Positions 45,149 through 53,981 of a stretch of 64,000 bases of DNA are shown piece after piece. The stretch spans positions 1-64,000 of the forward strand of contig NZ_MRCD01000025.1 in assembly GCF_001904745.1 (NCBI RefSeq), written 5' to 3'. Position 1 is the first letter of the stretch; each line of letters opens with the position of its first letter. The notes beneath the pieces were generated by a model, which made no database searches, was not told the origin of the DNA, and saw only the letters and a list, made by a program, of their open reading frames with translations. The position numbers and the translations under genes were made by a program. The DNA comes from Calothrix sp. HK-06 (lineage in GTDB: Bacteria; Cyanobacteriota; Cyanobacteriia; Cyanobacteriales; Nostocaceae).

Positions 45149-46141
45149 ATGAATTCCGACCTGATGCCGTCATCCGAACCGATCTTACCAGTTACGTCAA
45201 ATCTTGATTCAGCCAAGCTAGAAGTATCTGCTACTCCGACTCAAAATCATGCTTATGCAAAAGAAACTTTGTTGGACAATAGCGAAGCTACTTTAGATCA
45301 AAACACGAATCGTCTTTCTCCAATTCCACCACCTAGCGAACCGATGCAGTACCGAGCAATCGGTCTAATTCGGGGTCGCTACGTGAGCAGTGCCGAACAA
45401 TTTACTCAAGGTTCGCTTGTTACCGCAGATGGCGCCTCTATCAACACCGTTCTCCTTGGACGAATGATGAGTTTGGTTAAAAATCATCTCGACCTGCAAC
45501 AAGAACATTTATGGGTTGTTTACCCACGCACTCGCCAAGAAAATGACCAACTACACCTTCAAATAGTTGGTGTTTGGGAGCCAGAAAAACTTGCTAAATC
45601 AAATAATATTGAAGAAACAGAAAGATTACCATCCTTACACAGTAATGAATCATCCGAAGTTACTACATCTTCATCAACTGTTTTAGATGGTAAGTTCTCT
45701 GTGCGTGGTGAGGTTGTTTACCAAGCGCAAGATGGTAGCAATTTGGTCCTCAAAATCAAGCAAGCTCCCCGCAAGCAGGATGATAAGCCCAAATATTTCA
45801 AACTAAAGCTTAAAGGAACTCTTGACGCTAGAGCGGTAGGTAAGTTTTGGGATATAGAAGTGATACGTCAAGGTGATTTGCTTGCCATCGAAAGTGGAAA
45901 AGCAATTGCCGACCTACCCAAAAAACGGCGTCCACCATTTAAAGGAGGCCCAGTAGGAGCAAAAAGACCCTTTAATAGCTTTAATAAAGGTGGTTCTAAA
46001 AAGCCATTCAAGAGACCAAGCAACGGCGAAACTCCACTGCCAATTAAAAAAGGTAGTGATGTTAACGTAGCACCTAGACCAACAACGTCGGGGCGCCCAA
46101 CCCCCAAACCTGTTAAACGTCCAAAACCAGAAGAAGCATAA
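45149..46141 (+). CDS. Conserved-type hypothetical protein with basic, Gly/Pro-rich C-terminal tail
   Basis: This 330-residue soluble protein starts after a clear AAGGAG ribosome site. The first 65 residues are polar and probably disordered. A compact domain follows (about 67-260: YRAIGLIRGRYVSSAEQFTQ, LWVVYPRTRQENDQLHLQIV, KFSVRGEVVYQAQDGSNLVL). Repeated short beta strands there suggest a single-strand nucleic-acid or beta-barrel fold. The last 65 residues are rich in Lys, Arg, Gly and Pro (KKRRPPFKGGPVGAKRPF). The tail would suit RNA or DNA binding. No family is recognised. A GGCGCC site falls in the domain. Confidence 0.72.
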   Translation: MNSDLMPSSEPILPVTSNLDSAKLEVSATPTQNHAYAKETLLDNSEATLDQNTNRLSPIPPPSEPMQYRAIGLIRGRYVSSAEQFTQGSLVTADGASINTVLLGRMMSLVKNHLDLQQEHLWVVYPRTRQENDQLHLQIVGVWEPEKLAKSNNIEETERLPSLHSNESSEVTTSSSTVLDGKFSVRGEVVYQAQDGSNLVLKIKQAPRKQDDKPKYFKLKLKGTLDARAVGKFWDIEVIRQGDLLAIESGKAIADLPKKRRPPFKGGPVGAKRPFNSFNKGGSKKPFKRPSNGETPLPIKKGSDVNVAPRPTTSGRPTPKPVKRPKPEEA

Positions 46142-46144
46142 AAT

Positions 46145-46179
46145 AGTTAGGAGTTAGGAGTTAGGAGTTAGGAGTTATA
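46145..46179. repeat. Heptamer tandem repeat AGTTAGG
   Basis: Four perfect AGTTAGG heptamers (46145-46172) and a degenerate fifth (AGTTATA) form a short tandem repeated repetitive element after the basic-tail gene. Confidence 0.85.
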
Positions 46180-46291
46180 AGTTGTCATTAGTAGCGTAGC
46201 GTAAACGGAGTTTTCCCGCACGGTAGAATCTTTAAAGTATTGATAAATTATAGAGATGCTTTACTACGGTGACTCATGACACAACAAAGAC

Positions 46292-46333
46292 ACTCATAAC
46301 TCATAACTCATAACTCATAACTCATAACTCATA
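46292..46333. repeat. Heptamer tandem repeat ACTCATA
   Basis: Six perfect ACTCATA heptamers follow each other. Their reverse complement TATGAGT appears in other repeat tracts of this window (52474-52481). They end 2 bases before the stop codon of the DUF39 gene. Confidence 0.85.
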
Positions 46334-46335
46334 AA

Positions 46336-47532
46336 TCAAAATTCTGTCCATCGGTCTTGTGGTAAAAACGAACGCTCCATTGAAATTGAAGCCACAGCTT
46401 CGGTTAGCGTAAATTTACCCTCTTCAATCCATTGTTTTAATTCAATTGCAACTTGTAATGAAAGATACATACTTGCAAGGGGAGCGGTTCTAACGTTTTT
46501 ACCTTCGATGGTAATGCGTCCTGATTTTAGTTGGGCATAACTTACTAGCCCAAATGTCGGACGAACACGTCGAGGAATTGAAAAATCTACTATTGGCGCC
46601 ACTAGTTCTTTGTCTTGAACTGCACAGCGAGCTACTACTTCTTCATTAAGTACAGGGTAAGGAACTCCTACACCCAGCATTAAAGATGGTCCATAATTTT
46701 TAAAGTAACAGCCTCGCACCCAACGAGCGTCCATTGATTTAGCATCGCCAATCAATGCTAAAGTCGCAGCCGGACCTATAGGAGTGTCGTTAGGTAATCG
46801 CTTTTGTAAAGGAAAATGTTGAGTACCTTCCCATGTTACGTAACCAACTCCTCCACCTAGAAAAATCCTTGTACCAATACCAACGAGTTGTAATTTTGGG
46901 TCGTTGAGAAGCGGTGATATTGCACCCGGATTTGAAAATACAGCATTTCCCAACCGGGGTTGTAACGGCCCTAAATATGTAAATAGTGGTCTGTCTCCTC
47001 CATTTACACCCACTATAAAATTTTGATAAAGGTTTCTGGGATTAAATAAATAAAACTGATTTATGGTTTCGCGCGAAATTGTCGTTTCAAATGAAGCACG
47101 GGGGTAACAGTCGGTTACTTGCCCTTCTGCCCGCAATTGTATTGGTTTCCCGGCAATCAAATCTTCTATGACGTGCCCACCACCACGTTTAAACTTAGGT
47201 GTCGTTTTCCGAACACGCGCTTCTTCACCGTCTTTTGTTTCTACTGTACAACTGGCGCCTATATATAAATCAACAGCACCAAAACCAGAATATGCTGGCA
47301 CTCCATCAAGCCAACAACGCCGAATTTTTATTGGTGGGTCAGTATGTCCTAAGTTTATAATGGCGCCGCTCGATTCCATTGGTTCAAAAGTACCAGTTGT
47401 GATTACATCAACTTCTTTAGCCACTTGAGTAATACCAACTTCTGCAACTCTTGCTTTAATTTCAGAAGCGGTTAAAACTACAGCTTTTTGTTGACTGATT
47501 TTTTCATTGATTTCCGCAAGTGTTCGCATCAT
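46336..47532 (-). CDS. Homocysteine biosynthesis protein (DUF39/HcyBio family)
   Basis: This 398-residue protein has DUF39 features: TGTFEPMESSGAIINLGH, RCWLDGVPAYSGFGAVDLYI, GGGHVIEDLIAGKPIQLRA, LGGGVGYVTWEGTQHFP and KNYGPSLMLGVGVPYPVL. In methanogens a DUF39 protein with a partner ferredoxin makes homocysteine from aspartate semialdehyde with sulfide. Cysteines at about 94 (IGASCTVET), 142 and 282 are candidates for the thiol chemistry. The CBS pair seen in some archaeal members and a ferredoxin partner gene are not adjacent. Cyanobacteria carry this gene without an established role. It is divergent from the pentapeptide-repeat gene. Confidence 0.85.
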   Translation of the reverse strand: MMRTLAEINEKISQQKAVVLTASEIKARVAEVGITQVAKEVDVITTGTFEPMESSGAIINLGHTDPPIKIRRCWLDGVPAYSGFGAVDLYIGASCTVETKDGEEARVRKTTPKFKRGGGHVIEDLIAGKPIQLRAEGQVTDCYPRASFETTISRETINQFYLFNPRNLYQNFIVGVNGGDRPLFTYLGPLQPRLGNAVFSNPGAISPLLNDPKLQLVGIGTRIFLGGGVGYVTWEGTQHFPLQKRLPNDTPIGPAATLALIGDAKSMDARWVRGCYFKNYGPSLMLGVGVPYPVLNEEVVARCAVQDKELVAPIVDFSIPRRVRPTFGLVSYAQLKSGRITIEGKNVRTAPLASMYLSLQVAIELKQWIEEGKFTLTEAVASISMERSFLPQDRWTEF

Positions 47533-47655
47533 CGTGTCCGTGTTATAGGCAGTCTCATCTTGGGAAACATAGATATAGGATTCGAGTATACGGATTCTTC
47601 TATGCTCATGGCATATAGGTTATCAGGTTAGCACTCTACTTTTATTTATAAATCG

Positions 47656-49284
47656 ATGAATATTTCTAACTCTGAACGAGAATTTTTATCTTTGGTTTCT
47701 AGGCTAGAACAAATGGAACGCCAGCAAGTACTACTCAGGCAGTATTTGCAAGGGATGAAACGTGAGTTAGATAATTTAATAGATAAATTTGAGAATCGAC
47801 CCGATGTTCAAATTGTGGAAAGTTTACAGTGGGAAGTAGCAGATTTACAAAATATTTTGTATCAACAAGCTAATATCAATCCAGATATAGAATTTTCTAA
47901 ATTTAATAAATCTGAATCTTCGCTACATGCTACTGCGATTTTTTTAGAAGCAATTGACACTGTTTCTGTTCCAAAAACTAATAAAACTGGCAATACGACA
48001 AGACCTTCTAAAAAACTCAGCGATGAAGAATTTAAGATAGAGCGTATGCTATTGCTACTTAATCAAATGTATGTAGCCCAAGACCGAACCGAAATCAATC
48101 TTGAGGAATTGCTAAATCGTTATCAAAACGGAGAACGTAATTTTTGTAAAGTTGAACTAGAAGGTGCCTTATTTACTGGATATTCGCTAAATAATATCAA
48201 ACTAAATCGAGCTAATTTAAACGGCGCCGATTTTAGCGGTATTGATTTACGCTATGCAGACCTTAGCCATGCTAATCTTCAGAATGCCAACCTGCATAAC
48301 ACTAACTTATATGGCGCCGATCTGACACATGCTAATCTCAACAACGCTAATTTGAGTGGAGCAAAGCTAACTCGTACAAAGTTAGATGGCGCAAACCTTA
48401 GTTGTGCTGATTTAAGCGGTGTTGATTTTAGCGAAATTAAGCTAAATCGAATTGATTTAAGTGGTGCAAATTTAAGTTGGTCTACGTTACGTAAAGCTGA
48501 GTTGAAAAATATAGACATGAGAGGTGCCCGTTTAAGTCGAGCTGATTTACTTGATGCCAATATATCGGGTGTAAATTTAGACGATGCAAATCTCCAACAT
48601 GCGGTTTATAACGAAGCTACTGTTTTCCCTAATAATTTTGACCCTGCCACAAAAGGCGCCTATTTAATAGCTCCTGGTGCCTGTTTAGAAAACGCGCTTT
48701 TAACTAATGTACAGCTTGGTAACACTAATTTAAGCGGCGCCAATCTCCGAGGTGCAAATTTAACTGGCGCTGATTTGAGTGGAACCGATTTACGCGAAGC
48801 TAATTTAAGCGGTGCTAATTTAACTAAAGCAAGATTAGAAGGTGCTAATTTATTATTTGCTAATTTGAGTGATGTTGATTTGAGTGAAGCACAACTCAGT
48901 GACCCTGAAGGCGAATTTCCAGCAAATATGATTGGTATTAATTTAAGTGGGGCTAATTTGAGTCGCGTCAAACTAACATATATTAATTTAACTACAGCTA
49001 ATCTTAGCAAAGCTAATCTTAAGTACGTGCAAGATTTTACACATAATTTGAGCGCAGCTAATTTAACAGGAGTTAATTTGATGGGTATGTATTTAAGTAA
49101 TGTAAATTTGAGTGGCGCCAATTTAACAGCAGTAAACTTATCTGGTTCGTGCTTACGTGGCGCCAATCTTAGTAATGCTAATTTGAACAATGCCGATTTG
49201 CGTGGCGCCGATTTGCGCGACACAAATTTGAAAGATACTAACTTTACAGACGCTAATCTAAGCGGAGCAATATTTGATAATTAA
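47656..49284 (+). CDS. Pentapeptide-repeat protein with N-terminal coiled coil
   Basis: This 542-residue protein has a coiled-coil start (about 5-75, LSLVSRLEQMERQQVLLRQY). A linker and a helix follow (EFKIERMLLLLNQMYVAQD, QNGERNFCKVELEGALFTGY). Two long pentapeptide-repeat blocks of A-(N/D)-L-x-x type then span about 165-315 and 345-540, forming right-handed beta-helices. The block junction (residues 316-345) includes VFPNNFDPATKGAYLIAPGA. Seven GGCGCC sites in the repeats encode Gly-Ala dipeptides (about 48222-49208). It is soluble with no signal peptide. Some family members mimic DNA and bind gyrase; which applies here is unknown. Its stop overlaps that of the convergent RND gene. Confidence 0.92.
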   Translation: MNISNSEREFLSLVSRLEQMERQQVLLRQYLQGMKRELDNLIDKFENRPDVQIVESLQWEVADLQNILYQQANINPDIEFSKFNKSESSLHATAIFLEAIDTVSVPKTNKTGNTTRPSKKLSDEEFKIERMLLLLNQMYVAQDRTEINLEELLNRYQNGERNFCKVELEGALFTGYSLNNIKLNRANLNGADFSGIDLRYADLSHANLQNANLHNTNLYGADLTHANLNNANLSGAKLTRTKLDGANLSCADLSGVDFSEIKLNRIDLSGANLSWSTLRKAELKNIDMRGARLSRADLLDANISGVNLDDANLQHAVYNEATVFPNNFDPATKGAYLIAPGACLENALLTNVQLGNTNLSGANLRGANLTGADLSGTDLREANLSGANLTKARLEGANLLFANLSDVDLSEAQLSDPEGEFPANMIGINLSGANLSRVKLTYINLTTANLSKANLKYVQDFTHNLSAANLTGVNLMGMYLSNVNLSGANLTAVNLSGSCLRGANLSNANLNNADLRGADLRDTNLKDTNFTDANLSGAIFDN

Positions 49285-52200
49285 TACTTTACTTTCTCAT
49301 CCTCAACATTTGCTGTAGAGACGTGATTAATCACGTCTTTATGATTCACATCTCCACGAGGGCGCCGTTTTTTCCCAAACCCATATTTGAATAAGTTTAT
49401 AATCCAGGTTTGGAAGTCGTCTATATAACTAAATAAGACTGGTACGACAAGCAACGTTAGCAACGTTGATGTTGTAAAACCTCCTAAAATTGCCACTCCC
49501 ATTGGTTGACGAACTTCGGCACCTGCCCCAATTCCTAATGCTAATGGAATTGTGCCTGCAATACTCGCTAATGATGTCATCATGATAGGACGCAACCGCG
49601 ATACCCCAGCTTCGATTAACGCTGCACGCTGCGGTTTTCCTTCTTCCATGTTGATAATGGTGTAGTCTACAAGCAAAATAGAGTTCTTAGTAACAATACC
49701 TAACAACAACACAATTCCAATGAGCGCGTATATACCCAATGCTTTTTGTGATACTAATAAGCCAACTAAGGCGCCTCCCAAACAAAATGGTAGTGCTGCC
49801 ATGATGGTAATAGGATGCAAAAAGTTGTTGTAAAGTAGCACTAATATCGCGTATATACAGGTAACTGCCAAAAGTACAGCTAAACCGAAGCGACTAAAAA
49901 TATCCTGCATGATTTTTGCGTCACCTGAGCTACGCTGAATAACTTCAGCAGGCAAAGAAAGCAGCGCTGGTAACTGAGAAACTTTGGTTAAAGCATCACC
50001 TAATGATAATCCGGTTAAGTTAGCTTCCACTGAGACTTGACGCAGACGGTCAAAACGGTTGATTGTTGAAGGTCCACTACCAAATTTAATATTTGCAACG
50101 GAAAGTAGCGGTACAGTGCTACCGTTTTGGGATGGTACACGAAGATTTTTGAATGTATTAATATCTGCCCTAGCTTTGGGGTCAATTTGTACACGTATAG
50201 GAATTTGACGGTCGGGTAAATTAAATTTCGCCAGGTTGGCTTCATTATCACCAATTGTTGCTAACGATGCTGTTCGTGCTATTGATTGTACGGTGACTCC
50301 TAAATCTGCCGCACGCTGTGGGTCTGGAATGACAAGTATTTCTGGTTTAACTAAACTGGCACTCGAAGATACTTCAACGGCACCAGGTATTGTCCGCATT
50401 TGTGATTCTAATGCTACAGCAGACCTATTTAACGCTTCAGGGTTTTCGCTTTGTAATAATATAGTTAAGTCTTTACGACCACCAACGGCACCTGCCGAGG
50501 CAAAACTAATACGGGCGCCAGGTACTTTTTCAAGTAATGGGCGTGTTTGATTTTCGTATTCGATTTGAGAAATATTACGTTGTTCTCTAGGTTTTAGTTT
50601 AACCGTTAGTGAAGCGGTATTTATTTGTTCTGTTGCGAGAACACTTTCTACTAAGGGATTTTGGCGAATAATATTAGTTGCTATTGTGCTTGCTCTGTCA
50701 ACATCTCTTAACGTTGAACCTGGTGGTAATTCAATATTTACCGTAGAAATACCGATATCTCCACCATCCACTAGCCCTTTAGGAATAAGCGGTACAAGCA
50801 TTAAAGAAGCTATAAAGAATCCAATCGCGATGCCAATTGTAATGATGCGATGGCGCAATGACCATTTTAATAGTGAGGCATAAGGTTTAAAACGGCGCCC
50901 TTTGCCACGATTTAAATTAGATACACGAACTGCATCTCTACCTTCAGCATTTTTACCTTCGTGCTTATCTTTGAGTAAATAGGCGCCCATCATAGGAGTA
51001 ACCATGCGCGCTACCAAGGTAGAAAAAATAGTAGAAACGGCAACAGTAACACCAAATGGTTGGAAAAATTGACCTGGAACCCCTCCCATAAAAGCAACAG
51101 GTAAAAATACGGCAATGATTGTAGCACTCGATGCAATTACAGCTAACCCGACTTCAGCAGAGGAGTCGAAGGCAGCTTTCATTGGCGTTTTGCCCATTGC
51201 CATGTGCCGTTCCATATTTTCAATTTCTACCACCGCGTCATCGACTAAGTTACCCACCGCCAAAGCTAACCCTAACAATGTCATATTGTTAAGCGTGTAA
51301 CCTAACGCTTGCTGTACAGCAAAGGTAGGTATCATCGATAAAGGCAACGCCACAGCAGTAATTAATGTCGCACGCCAATCACGTAAAAACAATAAAATTA
51401 CTATTACCGCGAGTGTTGACGCTTGAATTAATTCATCAATGGTGCTTTGGTAAGACTGCCTAACAAACGTAGCGCGCGTAAAAATTAGCTCAAGTTTGAC
51501 ATCTTTAGGCAAACTTTTTTGCAGCTGTGCGACTGCTTGCTTTACTCCTTCTTCAACAGTCACCATAACGCTGCCCGTACTTCGCAACACTTCAAAAGCG
51601 ACAACGGGTTTATTATTTAATTTTGCTGCTTGACGAACATCGCCAAAACTATCATCTATATTTCCCAAAGAAGCTAAAGGTACACTTCCTCCCCCAGGCA
51701 AAACAATTTCATAGTTCTTTAGAGCAGAGACACTTTCGGCACTACCAAGAGTACGAATACTTTGCTCACTGCCACCAACTTCAGCGCGTCCTCCAGGTAA
51801 ATTAATATTGAACGCTCGAATTTGGTCGTTTACTTGAGTGGCAGTAATACCTAGAGACTGTAATCTTTCTGGGTCTAAGTTTACACGTACTTCCCTATCT
51901 ACTCCTCCAACACGGTTAATTTGAGCAACTCCACGAACACCCAGAAGCGCACGGCTAATTGTTTGGTCAACTATATTACTTAAATCTTCGACCGAACGAG
52001 ATTCTGATGTTACCGCATAGGTCATAATTGGACCTCCAGAAAACTCCAACCGTTTAACAATTGGGTCATTAACGTCTTGGGGTAAATTTTGTCGTATTTG
52101 GGCAATTGCGTTACGAACATCATTTGTTGCACGGTCAGTGTTTGTACCCAAAACAAAATTAATGGTTGTAACGCTAGAGCCATCAGTGACTGTCGAGCGT

Positions 52201-52445
52201 AACTCGTCGATATTACCCAAAGAAGCAACGGCATCTTCTACTTTTTTAGTAACTTGTGATTCCAGTTCGGTCGGCCCAGCACCAGGTTGTGTTACTGTCA
52301 CCGAAACAGTCGGAACGTCAATATTAGGGTTAATATCTATTCCCAAAGTGGTGAATGAATACCAACCAATTAAGGTCAAAATTATAAATAAAATTATGGT
52401 CGGGACTGGTTTTTTAATCGACCAAGCTGAAATATTAAATGACAT
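49281..52445 (-). CDS. RND efflux transporter permease (HAE1/AcrB type)
   Basis: This 1054-residue protein has the full RND layout: TM1 at about 12-33, a porter/docking domain, TM2-6 (about 340-490), and the second half with TM7-12 (about 535-555 and 865-1030). Proton-relay residues are present: TM4 carries GLALAVGNLVDDAVVEIEN with the Asp pair, and TM10 has GIVTKNSILLVDY with the conserved Lys. It expels drugs or lipophiles with its adaptor (53981-52476) and an outer membrane factor elsewhere. The last 20 residues are encoded by a dispersed AGACGTGATT palindrome repeat. It shares 3-4 bases with the convergent pentapeptide gene. Confidence 0.95.
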   Translation of the reverse strand: MSFNISAWSIKKPVPTIILFIILTLIGWYSFTTLGIDINPNIDVPTVSVTVTQPGAGPTELESQVTKKVEDAVASLGNIDELRSTVTDGSSVTTINFVLGTNTDRATNDVRNAIAQIRQNLPQDVNDPIVKRLEFSGGPIMTYAVTSESRSVEDLSNIVDQTISRALLGVRGVAQINRVGGVDREVRVNLDPERLQSLGITATQVNDQIRAFNINLPGGRAEVGGSEQSIRTLGSAESVSALKNYEIVLPGGGSVPLASLGNIDDSFGDVRQAAKLNNKPVVAFEVLRSTGSVMVTVEEGVKQAVAQLQKSLPKDVKLELIFTRATFVRQSYQSTIDELIQASTLAVIVILLFLRDWRATLITAVALPLSMIPTFAVQQALGYTLNNMTLLGLALAVGNLVDDAVVEIENMERHMAMGKTPMKAAFDSSAEVGLAVIASSATIIAVFLPVAFMGGVPGQFFQPFGVTVAVSTIFSTLVARMVTPMMGAYLLKDKHEGKNAEGRDAVRVSNLNRGKGRRFKPYASLLKWSLRHRIITIGIAIGFFIASLMLVPLIPKGLVDGGDIGISTVNIELPPGSTLRDVDRASTIATNIIRQNPLVESVLATEQINTASLTVKLKPREQRNISQIEYENQTRPLLEKVPGARISFASAGAVGGRKDLTILLQSENPEALNRSAVALESQMRTIPGAVEVSSSASLVKPEILVIPDPQRAADLGVTVQSIARTASLATIGDNEANLAKFNLPDRQIPIRVQIDPKARADINTFKNLRVPSQNGSTVPLLSVANIKFGSGPSTINRFDRLRQVSVEANLTGLSLGDALTKVSQLPALLSLPAEVIQRSSGDAKIMQDIFSRFGLAVLLAVTCIYAILVLLYNNFLHPITIMAALPFCLGGALVGLLVSQKALGIYALIGIVLLLGIVTKNSILLVDYTIINMEEGKPQRAALIEAGVSRLRPIMMTSLASIAGTIPLALGIGAGAEVRQPMGVAILGGFTTSTLLTLLVVPVLFSYIDDFQTWIINLFKYGFGKKRRPRGDVNHKDVINHVSTANVEDEKVKY
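49319..49338. repeat. Perfect 20-bp palindrome in the RND gene tail
   Basis: AGACGTGATTAATCACGTCT is a perfect palindrome that belongs to the GTAGAGACG...CGTCT(CTAC) repeats also seen at 59786 and 60153. Here it is translated as part of the transporter's C-terminal tail. Confidence 0.7.
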
Positions 52446-52452
52446 TAAATTA

Positions 52453-52487
52453 AGTTAGGAGTTAGGAATTAGGAGTTATGAGTTAGT
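52453..52487. repeat. AGTTAGG-type heptamers between the pump and adaptor genes
   Basis: Five consecutive units read AGTTAGG, AGTTAGG, AATTAGG, AGTTATG, AGTTAGT. They lie in the 30-base gap of the RND operon and extend into the adaptor gene, providing its last three codons and stop codon (minus strand TNS-stop). Confidence 0.8.
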
Positions 52488-53981
52488 TGCGACTCTAACT
52501 GTGTCACCATCTTTGATATAACCGGCGCCATCGATGACCACTTTGTCACCTACTTTCAAACCGTCTTTAATTTCAATACGGTTATTATTGAGTATTTCTC
52601 CCACTTGTACTTTCTGAGCTTTTACTTTGTCTTCACCCATTAGCATGAATACAATCGCGCTGCCATCAGATTGTGGTTGAACGGCTTTTTGTGGGACTGC
52701 AACACCAACAGATGTTGATGTATTAATCGCACCAGTCGCGAACATTCCTGGTTTGAGCAAATTTGTGGGTGGCAATTCTATTCTTACGGTTGCTTCGCGT
52801 CGCTGTTGGTTTACCACTGGCTCAATTTCTCTAACTGTTCCAATTAAACGAACTCGGTTATCGCGGTCTGAAGTTACTTGTACCGAAGCGCCAATTCTAA
52901 CTTGAGGTAACTGAACCTCTGGGACTTGCGCTTGTAATTCTAATTTGCCGTCTTGAACAATAGAAAATAGCTTTTGTGAGCCACCAACTACAGTACCTAC
53001 TTGACTTTGTGGTGGAACTCCTGTGACATCACCCACACGGACTAGTTTCTCTGCTATGTATCCTGAAACTGGCGCCCGAACAACAGTCTGACTTAGCTGC
53101 GTTTTGATTTGCTCTAATCTAGCATTATTACTCCTGACACTAGCTTGGGCACTTGACGTTCCAGCTTCAGCGATGCGAACTGCTGCTTGTGCGCTACCGA
53201 CGTTTGCTTGTGCAGTGGCAACGTTGGCTTGAGCGTTACGAATATTTGCCTCAGCTTGACGCACTGCTTCACGCGCTGTAGTCAAATTAGTTTCTAAGGT
53301 TTCTAACGCTTGACGACTAATGGCACCTTGAGCGAAAAGTTGTTGATTACGGGTAACATTTCGCTGTGCATCGTTCAATCTTGCTCGTGCTTGTCCTAAA
53401 TCAGCTTGTCTTTGCTGTACAACTGCTTGTGCTGATGCTACTGCCGCTTGTGCAGCTTCAACTGCTGCTTGCCTTGATATTACATCAGCTTGTTTCGATG
53501 AAACATCAGCCTGTTTTGATTCAATATCTGCTCTTGCTTGACGAATTTGGTCTTGTATGACTGAGTTATCAAGTACTGCCATGACTTGACCTGCTTTTAC
53601 AAAGTCACCAATATCTACCAACACTTGCTTAACTTGTAAACCATTACTAATTGGCAATACTGGGGTCAAGTCTCGTGCGGCAATATTCCCTGTGACTGGG
53701 AGTGTACGAAATATTCGAGTTGTTTCAGCTCGGGCGAAAGTCACAGTCATACTTGGCGCCACACTAGTTGACGCTGCTACCTGTTTGGTTTGTGGCATAG
53801 CACCCGGACGCTGGCTAAATGCTCGTATCCCTCCTAGGGCAATAATTATTCCCATTCCCAAACCAAGCATCAATGGAGTCAACCATCCCCGCTTTGGTCT
53901 TGGCGGTTCCGAATGCCAATCTTCCTCATCAACCGATATCGGTTTCCGCACTTCCAACTCAGAAAAACTTTCTTCCCCCAC
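52476..53981 (-). CDS. RND periplasmic adaptor (membrane fusion protein)
   Basis: The frame opens at a TTG at 54047, but GGAGG (plus-strand 53990-53994) lies 8 bases before a GTG at 53981 (protein GEESFSELEVRKPIS), which is therefore the better start, giving about 501 residues. A membrane anchor (about 33-53) is followed by a barrel-sandwich lipoyl half (NGLQVKQVLVDIGDFVKAGQ). A long Ala/Gln-rich coiled-coil hairpin (about 135-295, repeats of QADVSSKQADV type) comes next, then the second lipoyl half (TVVRAPVSGYIAEKLV), beta-barrel and membrane-proximal domain. It links the RND pump to an outer membrane channel. The Ala-rich hairpin is longer than in AcrA. Confidence 0.93.
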   Translation of the reverse strand: MGEESFSELEVRKPISVDEEDWHSEPPRPKRGWLTPLMLGLGMGIIIALGGIRAFSQRPGAMPQTKQVAASTSVAPSMTVTFARAETTRIFRTLPVTGNIAARDLTPVLPISNGLQVKQVLVDIGDFVKAGQVMAVLDNSVIQDQIRQARADIESKQADVSSKQADVISRQAAVEAAQAAVASAQAVVQQRQADLGQARARLNDAQRNVTRNQQLFAQGAISRQALETLETNLTTAREAVRQAEANIRNAQANVATAQANVGSAQAAVRIAEAGTSSAQASVRSNNARLEQIKTQLSQTVVRAPVSGYIAEKLVRVGDVTGVPPQSQVGTVVGGSQKLFSIVQDGKLELQAQVPEVQLPQVRIGASVQVTSDRDNRVRLIGTVREIEPVVNQQRREATVRIELPPTNLLKPGMFATGAINTSTSVGVAVPQKAVQPQSDGSAIVFMLMGEDKVKAQKVQVGEILNNNRIEIKDGLKVGDKVVIDGAGYIKDGDTVRVATNS

